Source: Thalassiosira profunda
Taxonomy: Eukaryota > Bacillariophyta > Thalassiosirophyceae > Thalassiosirales > Thalassiosiraceae
Direction of reading: 5' to 3'
Assembly (NCBI GenBank): GCA_036939355.1
Contig: JALLAP010000496.1
Coordinates: 1 to 17,824 of the forward strand
Length of the DNA: 17,824 nt
In this document: positions 1 to 7,175 of the stretch, one piece after another
Numbering within the stretch: position 1 is the stretch's first letter
Layout of the letters: every line of letters begins with the position of its first letter
The notes under the pieces: generated by a model
What the model was told of the DNA's origin: nothing
Databases searched by the model: none
The model's input: the letters and a program-made list of their open reading frames with translations, nothing else
Position numbers and translations under genes: made by a program

Positions 1-985
1 GCATGGCCGCCGCGAAGTCGGTCTTCTCGCCGTTATCGTTCGAGGAAGATGTTGAACTCGCTGCGTTTTCCTTTGACACGTTCAGTGCATTAGATGCAGG
101 ACTCTGCGCGGACTTTTTCTCATTCGCCTTACTTCGCACCGTCGCGAGCAGCGGGGATACTTGCTTGCCCTCGTCCTCGCCACCTGTTCCAGCGGCACTC
201 ATCTTGGCCGGCGTCTTGTCCAGCTGGTGAAACTCCTCGTCCTCTGGGAGCACGGGCATGTCCCCCTCCCCATTGTTGGCGCCTTTGGTTTCCTCCGCCG
301 GCTTCGCGTACTCCGCTTGGGGCAACTCCTTCGCCAACTCCAACGGACTCGTCACGTCGACGTAAAAATCGGCGTAATCGCCCCCGTCCTCACTCTCGTG
401 GACCTTGCGCTTCGACGTCACCTCGGGGGTTTCTGGGTGGGTCAACTCCCGGACTTCCCGGGAGGTCACCCGTCGGTGCCGCGGCGCGTCGTCGCAGAGG
501 ATGTCGGACGTCCGATCCCCGAGCGCCAGCGCGGAGTAATCCTGGTTGTAATAGTCGTCGTCGGACGCGTCGTCGCTGTCTCCGCCGCCGAGGTCTCCGA
601 CATCTTCGTCGTCGTCCGTGTCCCCGGCCTCGCGACCGAACTGGTCCAGATCCCCCTCCGTGCTGAAGCCCATGATGGAATCGTTGTCCTCGCCGTCCTT
701 GTTCGGGGCGCTCAGCCGCTCCAATGCCAAATCGATGTTGGTCGACACGTTGGACGCCACGGGCGATGCCGGGCAGGGCGGAGAAATGACCTCCTTCAAC
801 GACGCGTTGTGGGACGCCGGGGTGCCGGCCTCTTCCTCCGGCGGGGGCGGCGCCGCACCGTCGTGCGTTCCGGGCGAGCGCGGCGGCTTGCCGTCCGTGC
901 CCCGCGCCTTGAGGGACATTCCTTTGAGCTTTAGGGTCACCTCCATCTTCTTGGCCATCATGGTTTCTCTGTCGGCGCTGCGCAT
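1..985 (-). CDS. Acidic low-complexity protein, 5' part of gene (runs off left edge)
   Basis: I do not recognise this protein. The frame is open from an ATG at 985 (context ACAACAATG) to the left edge, about 328 codons with no stop. A second pair of Met codons lies at 961 and 958, also in good context. The N-terminus is basic and helical (about 25 residues, with KKMEV and LKLKG). The rest is mostly disordered, rich in Asp, Glu, Ser and Pro: an acidic run near residues 120-150 (DTDDDEDVG, DDASDDDYY), a basic patch after it (RHRRVTSREVR) and Ser/Lys-rich sequence toward the edge. The opposite strand is also open, but its product is a Leu/Val/Arg-rich mirror of the acidic codons. The frame stays open above 985 up to a stop at 1121-1123 with no further Met, so an upstream spliced exon is possible. 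A nuclear or scaffold role would be a guess. That the frame codes is fairly sure; function is unknown. Confidence 0.65.
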   Translation of the reverse strand, partial: MRSADRETMMAKKMEVTLKLKGMSLKARGTDGKPPRSPGTHDGAAPPPPEEEAGTPASHNASLKEVISPPCPASPVASNVSTNIDLALERLSAPNKDGEDNDSIMGFSTEGDLDQFGREAGDTDDDEDVGDLGGGDSDDASDDDYYNQDYSALALGDRTSDILCDDAPRHRRVTSREVRELTHPETPEVTSKRKVHESEDGGDYADFYVDVTSPLELAKELPQAEYAKPAEETKGANNGEGDMPVLPEDEEFHQLDKTPAKMSAAGTGGEDEGKQVSPLLATVRSKANEKKSAQSPASNALNVSKENAASSTSSSNDNGEKTDFAAAM

Positions 986-2298
986 TGTTGTTTGGGTAAA
1001 TTGCTGGAGCAATTCGTGTTCCGTGATGGTGATACGGGCAGTATCCAGTAGGGGCAGTATGATTTTCCCCAGAGCACCGCGCGATAGGCTCGTCGATGGC
1101 CCCCGACCCCAAACCTCCTCTCAAATCAGAGATGATATGAAGGTGCCCCAGAGGACCCGTGACGACGATTGCACCTCTAGAGGGAAGCTCCGAGAGGCTC
1201 CGAGGTGCACCGACCACAAGACGTGCTCACGAGCACCCGCTCACAGCAATCGGCCTAGAGAATTGCAAATCGCGCCCGTCCGCTGCGCTGGCGCCTCTCC
1301 TGCCTCGCTCCCGATGGAGGGGAGCGCTTAGGTCCGGTGTGACGGCAGCTAGCGCCCAGGAGTCCCCTCCAGCAAGCTTGGGCGGGGGTGGTGAAGTTTG
1401 AGTTGGCGGCGGAGAAAATTTGGGGTTAGGGCTATTGAATGTGCACAACCCAATCCGAGACGAGCTACAATACAAGCTTCCAATTACGGTAAGTATGATA
1501 TTTAACCCAATCTCAATCTTTGATAATACGTTCAGTTAAAAATTATTAATACATTATCGTAACCCTATTCCGGGCTGGTCAATTTTGGCCGCCCCCTCCT
1601 GGCAGAGGCGGCTCCTCGACGCCCCACACCCCTGCCTCCCGCGCGCACGGTATCGGCCCCGCGTTGTCGTCGACGTCACCTGCGTGGTGGGGGATCCGCG
1701 CAAACGGTCGGAATTTGCCCCGTTGTCCGGCGAAGGTGCGTCGGATCTTGCTGGGTGCATGGTGTATGGTGCACGCTACCTAGAGGGTGGATGCTGTATC
1801 TTTGTGTGATCTTCACATTGATTGGAGGAGACGGCATGCTTGCTTGGTCGATTGATTGTCTTGGTTGAACGTTTCAATGCATCGTTTGCCTTTCATTATT
1901 GCAAGCCGCTTTGCCGTGACGTATTATTTGGTGAGGGCTGGTGCACCTTCGAGTTGTCAGTGCAGCGCGGGTAATCCGCGGCGCTAATTCAGCCCCGAGA
2001 AGGACTTTGCAATTCTGGGGCTGCAAAGATATCAAATATATCACACACAACATCTTCTCCGCCTTTGAATGCTGATGGCCACTTGATCGGCGCTTGTGGA
2101 ACCTCTCTCTATTCACATGATCTGTGACCATCTCCTCTTTCTTACCTATTCTATTTGCTCGGCCCGACACAGCTGCACTTCACTATTATCTCTTGGGCTG
2201 AAGTTCATCCCTGAAAGCTGAGTTGACAGAAAACGGGTCGAGTGAAGAGGGAGGGAGACGCGGGGGACAAAGGATTCAAAGGGGGATAATCGATCAAC
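986..2298. promoter_or_regulatory. Divergent intergenic region, 1.3 kb
   Basis: This region separates the start of the left-edge gene (-) from the coiled-coil gene (+), so it should hold both promoters and 5' UTRs. ORFs here are short, overlap on both strands and have no protein-like features. Visible landmarks are a 14-nt inverted repeat at 1223-1236 (GTGCTC/GAGCAC), an AT-rich island at roughly 1490-1560 inside otherwise GC-rich DNA, and a GTAAGT at 1489-1494 that could be the donor of a 5'-UTR intron for the gene at 2299. I see no tRNA, rRNA or clear core promoter element. Confidence 0.45.
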
Positions 2299-3693
2299 AT
2301 GCTGGGCAGAATTCGAGCTAGCCTCGCAGGGGACCATCCGGATGCGGAGAATTCGCAGTCGTACAATTCGGCTGCGCCGGAGTCTCCCCAGCATCGACCG
2401 GGCTTGCTCTCCCCATTTCATGCTGCGCGGTCTCCTCAATCGCAGGAACGATCGGGATTCTTTGGATTGGGCGGCGGAAGTCCTCCTCCCCGAGCTTCGC
2501 CGAACGAGCCACCGTCCCCTGGATCCATCCGCGCCTCTGCGGCCGCCCTGCTCAAAATGTCCGCCCCGCCGCTGAGCGACAGCCACAATTCCCACCCGGA
2601 AATGAGCCCTCACGCACTGAACGACGGGATCGATGGTGCCGATCTCGCCCAGCGCGACACGCTCGAAAACCAAATCAACCGGAAGGACGCCTACATCTCC
2701 AAGCTGCAGTCGGACCTGCACAAGATGCAGACGCAGCTCAGCCAGTATCAAAAAGACAACAACACCCTTCGGAGACAGCAGCTCGAATCCACGCACCGGC
2801 ATTCCATAGCCGTCAAGCTGTGGCGGCGCACCAACGACGGTCTGAAAGCGAGGGTGGACTGCTTCGAGAACGAGACGACGCCCGCGGCCGCGCGGGAGAT
2901 TGCCAATCTCATCCGGGATGCGGCCCCTCCCAACAAGGACTCGGCGTACCTCATGATGCTCCAGGACCAGCTCAATAAGGCGACGGTGAAGCTCGACCAC
3001 TTGGGATCGCAGACGGAGATCGTGCTGCACAAGGGCGAGGAGGTGGTGGAGTCGCTGCGGGAGGAGATGAACGAGGTGATTCGCGAGCGATGCCGCATGG
3101 AACTGGAGCTGCTGGACCAGGAGCGGATGCTGGAGGACGATATGCGGAGGATGGTCCTGAAGACGGAGCGGAGGCTGAAGAGGGTGCAGGGGGAGGTCGA
3201 CTTCTTGGAGAAGAATGCCGTGAAGTGCCTGAAAAATCAGGAGGAGGGCGAGAAGGGCGAAGGTTCGGATGATGAGGGGGAGGAGGACAAAGAAGAAGAG
3301 GGAGAGCAAGAGAAAGAAAGAGGGGATGGCGCAGAGAAGGGCAAAGATGAAAAGGATGACGGGGATGAAAACAGCGCAGACAACTCGAGCGATGGGAACG
3401 CCAAAGCGCAAGAGAGCGGGGAAAATTCCGCCCAACTCGAAGGCAAACCAAAGGACGAGGAGATGGACGAGCAGCACACCCCCGAAGCCCTGCGAAAGGA
3501 GCTGCGCCGCATCGCGTTGGAAAGGGATGGATCGCTCTCCGTCCTCCAGAAGAAGCTGCGGGAGAAGAACGAGGAATTTCACGGCCTGGTGCGATTGCGG
3601 GAGGGGCAGATGCAAACGATTCAGAAGCTGGAGGCCGAGAAGCAGGACCGGGAAGCGTGGCAGCGGACCCGGCAGGAGGGCTTGTTGCCTTGA
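2299..3693 (+). CDS. Coiled-coil protein with acidic linker, unknown function
   Basis: A 464-residue, single-exon protein that I do not recognise. Residues 1-110 are disordered and rich in Ser/Pro (SPPPRASP, LLSPF). Long coiled-coil helices follow at about 115-180 and 215-315, with many Gln/Leu/Lys/Glu heptad-like positions. Residues 314-392 form a very acidic, low-complexity linker of Glu/Asp/Lys/Gly, and a final helix spans about 395-460. There is no signal peptide or membrane segment. The ATG has a good context (TCAACATG). The antisense frame is open almost along its whole length, but its Leu/Pro-rich product is a shadow of the coiled-coil codons. The gene is convergent with the BTB gene, with 167 nt between stop codons. 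The form suggests a structural, cytoskeletal or tethering protein, but that is only inferred from shape. Confidence 0.8.
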   Translation: MLGRIRASLAGDHPDAENSQSYNSAAPESPQHRPGLLSPFHAARSPQSQERSGFFGLGGGSPPPRASPNEPPSPGSIRASAAALLKMSAPPLSDSHNSHPEMSPHALNDGIDGADLAQRDTLENQINRKDAYISKLQSDLHKMQTQLSQYQKDNNTLRRQQLESTHRHSIAVKLWRRTNDGLKARVDCFENETTPAAAREIANLIRDAAPPNKDSAYLMMLQDQLNKATVKLDHLGSQTEIVLHKGEEVVESLREEMNEVIRERCRMELELLDQERMLEDDMRRMVLKTERRLKRVQGEVDFLEKNAVKCLKNQEEGEKGEGSDDEGEEDKEEEGEQEKERGDGAEKGKDEKDDGDENSADNSSDGNAKAQESGENSAQLEGKPKDEEMDEQHTPEALRKELRRIALERDGSLSVLQKKLREKNEEFHGLVRLREGQMQTIQKLEAEKQDREAWQRTRQEGLLP

Positions 3694-3860
3694 CACTTAA
3701 CCGTCGCTATTCTAGGACATTATTTCAACTTTGTACTCTAAGTCTTCTCAGCATTCGAGAGCCTGCGCGAAGATAACGGACTCTTCTCGTGCTTCTTCCC
3801 TCAACCAACGGTAGCCCCGTGTGCCCCGTTGGTGTCTGTGCGGCCTCTTGCGCTGCGCCA

Positions 3861-5675
3861 TCAGGCCTCCTCGCTTGTTTTCCTCCTCTTCTCGGCGTGC
3901 GTGGGCGCAGAGGCGGCTTCTCCCAAGAGCATGTTTGCGCTTTCGCCCGGAAAATAGTACCTCACGACCTTCTCAAACCTGCTCTTCTGCTCGTCACAAA
4001 CCTCCGGCAATGCAGGTTCTTTAACGAGCCCCAGCGAATAGAGACGCGTCAGACGGAGGAACTCGACAATTTTGCCAAAGCAGTACGGGCTGTGCTCGAT
4101 GAGGGTGACCACATTCTGACTGGCTTCCTTCAGCCCCTGGATTTCCTCCTGGAGAAGGAACTGAGTTCCCAATCTCTCGATGCCTAGCATTTCCAGCCGT
4201 TCCATATTCATGGCCAATAGTTCTGGTCCCGTGATGTCATTCGCTTTCAGTAACTTCCCAACAATGTCCGGGACGCCTCGGATGCGATCAGCCCAAGAGG
4301 CGACGTCATCAGGCGTCCACGCCTTGACACGCGGCCCAATGCCTTGCTCCGTCCACTTCGAGGCGTCAAACTGCCGAGCCAGAACGGACTCTTCGATGGC
4401 TTGTAGCGTCGCGCGATGTGTAGCCATCATTTTACCGTTGACGTTCAAGGCGATGACGTCTTCCGCGTCACCACCTGCAAAAGCATCCATGAGCTTTCGC
4501 TCATCCTCGAAGGCATCTTCTCGACGCAGCAGATCCAGCTCAGATTGAAGGAGACAGTCCTGCTTTGCAGTGAGCGCTTTGTTGATATCCTCTGTGAACT
4601 GGGTGAAAGGTTCGACTTGTGGGAGCTCACGCTCTTGGTCAGGCGCACCCTTTGAAAGGAATAGCGGCATTTCCCCGCTCGAGACTCGAAACACTTCCAT
4701 TTCTTTGATGGTGAAAGATGCGTCCTTCTTCTTGGAGAGCTCGCCAGCAGGCCAAGGCGCATACGTACGAGACGGTCCCACCAAAAGTCGTTTGGAGCTC
4801 CTTACTTCAAGACCCTGCCCTCTGCCAAATGATGGGCCGAACGCAAATGAGTGATAGACTGCGCCACCCTCCTCTCCAGCATTCAACCTCAATTTACAGG
4901 GAGAAGAAACATCACTTCCAGAAAGGACGAACAAAAACGCTTTGTTGGCTTGACGGTATTCACCACCAGTGTCGCTAGACCAAGGCGTGTTCGAATAGCC
5001 GCCCAAAACGTAGCCATTGGTTGTCTCGATGACAGTAAGAGTACAGCCCTTGTTGACGCACTCGGAATGAAAGGCTTCACTGGTTAGACCATCCCTCGAA
5101 CCACGGTGCAGCAGCTCGAGCTGCCCATCACAGCCATCTTCCCATAGCCAGTCGTGAAGCCACTCAGCTTCTTTGGCCGTTTTGACGATGTTGCTTTCGG
5201 GCATGCTTGTCGCGCGAAGGCCTAAGAGCTTTAGGTAGGAGCCCAGAATGTGCTTGTTCTCCCCGTCCACGCATGGAGGGCTGGGAGGGTCCTCTGCAGA
5301 CGAAATGGCCAGCTCAGAGAGATGATCCACAATGGCCTGGAAGGCCACAGGGCTCACGTCCAGGAAGATTCGCCCTTGGCGGTCGCGTTGGAGGTTCTTG
5401 TCCCAACGCCCGCTGAACAGCGCCTCGAATCTAGTGCCTTTGATCTGGGTCAAAGTCGAGCGCCTCGCGGCCACGATCTTTCCTCCGGCATTCACCTCAA
5501 TCAGGTCGCTATCCCCCGCGTCAGGATTGGCGTGATTCTGATCCAACAACTTCTCCTGCCTCTCTTTCAGACTGCTTTCCTTCGCGTCGAGTTTACCGAG
5601 AGCGCCGTTGAGACTCCACACATGAGAGTCAAGGGCGGCCTTGAGGCGAGAGTCGACAGTGCTGAGGTCTTCCAT
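3861..5675 (-). CDS. BTB/POZ(T1)-TLDc-BTB protein with a nested SAM domain
   Basis: A 604-residue, single-exon protein. A short helical N-terminus leads into a KCTD/T1-type BTB domain at about 57-155 (LIEVNAGGK, LFSGRWD, GRIFLDVSP). A TLDc domain follows at about 184-332 (SRDGLTSEAFH, YVLGGYSNTPW, FAFGPSFG, IKEMEVFRV). A helical linker leads to a second BTB that begins at about 405 (DVIALNVNGK). This BTB is interrupted after WTEQG by a SAM domain at about 451-516 (WTPDDVASWADRI, LLAMNMERLEMLGI). It resumes at about 520-577 (VVTLIEHSPYCFGKIVEFLR, then RFEKVVRYYFPGE). The C-terminus ends in a basic patch (EKRRK). T1 and SAM domains mediate self-association, and TLDc proteins are linked to V-ATPase or oxidative-stress functions, so an oligomeric adaptor is a reasonable inference. 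It lies 156 nt downstream of MED7 on the same strand. Domain calls are by eye. Confidence 0.88.
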   Translation of the reverse strand: MEDLSTVDSRLKAALDSHVWSLNGALGKLDAKESSLKERQEKLLDQNHANPDAGDSDLIEVNAGGKIVAARRSTLTQIKGTRFEALFSGRWDKNLQRDRQGRIFLDVSPVAFQAIVDHLSELAISSAEDPPSPPCVDGENKHILGSYLKLLGLRATSMPESNIVKTAKEAEWLHDWLWEDGCDGQLELLHRGSRDGLTSEAFHSECVNKGCTLTVIETTNGYVLGGYSNTPWSSDTGGEYRQANKAFLFVLSGSDVSSPCKLRLNAGEEGGAVYHSFAFGPSFGRGQGLEVRSSKRLLVGPSRTYAPWPAGELSKKKDASFTIKEMEVFRVSSGEMPLFLSKGAPDQERELPQVEPFTQFTEDINKALTAKQDCLLQSELDLLRREDAFEDERKLMDAFAGGDAEDVIALNVNGKMMATHRATLQAIEESVLARQFDASKWTEQGIGPRVKAWTPDDVASWADRIRGVPDIVGKLLKANDITGPELLAMNMERLEMLGIERLGTQFLLQEEIQGLKEASQNVVTLIEHSPYCFGKIVEFLRLTRLYSLGLVKEPALPEVCDEQKSRFEKVVRYYFPGESANMLLGEAASAPTHAEKRRKTSEEA

Positions 5676-5831
5676 CGTGTAAAGCAGCGAATGGCGTGCC
5701 TGCTCAACTTGGGTACAAAAAGGTCGTCAGTCGCACTCGGATTTTTCTGTCTGTCGAAATCAATCCCCAGACCAGCGCTCCCGCCCCACGCCGACAATGG
5801 TGCGCCCCGCGCCGCTGCCCATTCCCATTTT

Positions 5832-6867
5832 TCAGTTCTGCCGAAACCCTCGCAGGGCGGCCAGCGCCTCCCCCGCCTCGGCAACCTGCCCATGCAGCGC
5901 GGCCAATCCCTCCTCCTTCTTCGCGAGTTGCAATTCCAGCGTTTCGATGAGAATCTCCCGCGCCTGATGTTCGCGGAACTTGTTGCACTCCTGCAGCATC
6001 AGGAAGAGGTTGTGAGACAGCTCGTCGCGGAGTTTCCTGCGTCAGATGGGGGGATTTGGAGTGTGGGCAGTTTGTCAGCGCAGATCAGGATCGTCGCAAT
6101 CAAAGATGCAGATGAACATGGTATGCTCAAGAGGTGCTCAAACAGTGCATCATTGGCCATCCCCTGAGCCAGCACCATAAACCAAATCCACAGAAATAAA
6201 GCTACAACAACGAGGCCACTCACTTGTTGTCGCCCGGGTCGTCCACCAGCTTCCGGACCAGCTTCAAAAATCCATCAAGCACCGCCCGGTTCAGCCTTTG
6301 GACATTCTCCCGCACCACCACCGGATCGGCGCACTCCTCCTCGACCGACAGTGTGGGATTCTCGACGATCTCGCCGAAGACGGCGACCACGGGCTCGGAT
6401 GGGTCGTCGGGATCGATCGAGTCGTCGTCCTCTGTTGCAGATGATTTTTTGGCAGCGTCCACCTTGGCAGTGGAATCCTTTTCTCCCCCGCCTGCTCCTC
6501 CCCCCTCCGCCTCTAACCTCATCCGCTCGCTCTTCTCCCGCGCCTTGGCCCGCTCCCGGCCCACCCGTTTGGCCGCCACGCGGAACGCCCGCGCGGGGAT
6601 TTCGGGGGGCACCAACTTTTGATGGGACGGCGTGCCCCGCGAAGCTAAGTGATAATAAAATGGAGGCGGCGGGAATTCGGAGACGAGGAGCATGTCCTCC
6701 TCGGGCTCGTCGCCCCCACCGCTGGAGGTGGGGGGAGCGGCCGTCGTGGATGTTGGAGGGGCGGCCTCCGAGCGAGACGGTGCATCTGATGGGGACTTTT
6801 GGGGGGCCGATTTGGCGTCGCCCGCGGCGGGCGCCGCGTCCCGCCGCTTGACCGATTTTTTGGGCAT
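5832..6867 (-). CDS. MED7: Mediator complex subunit 7 (two exons)
   Basis: MED7 of the Mediator middle module, which links transcription factors to RNA polymerase II in the nucleus. The CDS is complement(join(5832..6036,6224..6867)), 282 residues, with a phase-2 intron. Exon 1 starts MPKKS after a non-conserved leader. It carries the family hallmark FPPPPFYY (65-72), then LVPPEIP (85-91), AVFGEI (162-167) and the helix RENVQRLNRAVLDGFLKLV (186-204), matching the HKKELRKLN..ILINFL part of animal MED7. Exon 2 supplies LRDELSHNLFLMLQECNKFR and EHQAREILIETLELQ, equivalent to the NEYRPHQARETL helix. A charged stretch of about 70 residues (92-160) separates the PPP-I-P motif from the FG motif, which are nearly adjacent in human MED7. 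This makes the protein somewhat longer than the human one (about 233). Its start lies 308 nt from a divergent gene, so the promoter is shared. Confidence 0.9.
6037..6223 (-). other. MED7 intron (187 nt, phase 2)
   Basis: The donor GTGAGT lies at 6223-6218 and the acceptor CAG ends at 6037. Reading straight on from exon 1 meets an immediate TGA inside the donor. Splicing instead joins AA and G into a Lys codon and continues into the conserved MED7 C-terminal helices. No cDNA evidence is available here. Confidence 0.88.
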
Positions 6868-7175
6868 CGATCCGATGGAACTGAAGAGTGGTTCGTGAGC
6901 GCAATCGGGAGGACGAGCCGCCCTGTCACCGGCCGTCGCTCTGCTCTCGGCCGGTCGTCGTTGCCTCAGTTGCAACAACAAAGGTGTGGAGTTATCTACC
7001 TGTTCACTTACGTGGTAGATACTTAGACTTCGGGGTCGGAGAAACTTCTCTTGCCTTTTTTGCCTTTGCAAAAAATCACGAACAGAGTAGAACAAGTCGA
7101 GACCAGCCCCCTTGGTCTCCAGTAGCCCCTGGCGGCGGCAACTGGCACACCCGGCAACTGCCACACCCGACAACG
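6868..7175. promoter_or_regulatory. Bidirectional promoter between MED7 and the MORN/zinc-module gene
   Basis: A 308-nt divergent region. It contains a perfect 8-nt inverted repeat, TATCTACC at 6993-7000 and GGTAGATA at 7014-7021, separated by 13 nt that include a TTACGT element. The symmetric position between two divergent starts fits a shared regulatory site. Open frames here on both strands extend into the neighbouring genes, but their sequence is not protein-like, so I place both starts at the later Met codons (6867 and 7176). Confidence 0.5.

Noticed and set aside
161..934. Plus-strand ORF of 257 codons and minus-strand ORF 390..1217 at the left end
   Set aside because: Both are shadows of the acidic reading frame. 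The minus-strand one would begin with GTG and turns into Arg/Gly-rich sequence without protein-like features.
1427..1438. TTAGGG telomere-like word
   Set aside because: There is a single copy with no tandem array.
1874..2170. Minus-strand ORF of 98 codons in the divergent region
   Set aside because: Composition is mixed, there are no domain-like features and it lies in presumed promoter and UTR DNA.
2146..3696. Long antisense ORF (516 codons) opposite the coiled-coil gene
   Set aside because: Its Leu/His/Pro-rich product mirrors Glu/Lys/Gln codons of the plus strand, while the plus-strand protein has clear coiled-coil design.
6888..7175. N-terminal extension of the MORN/zinc-module protein to an ATG at 6888
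   Set aside because: The extra 96 residues cover the divergent promoter, look non-coding, and the ATG at 7176 has a good context followed by typical Ala/Pro-rich sequence.
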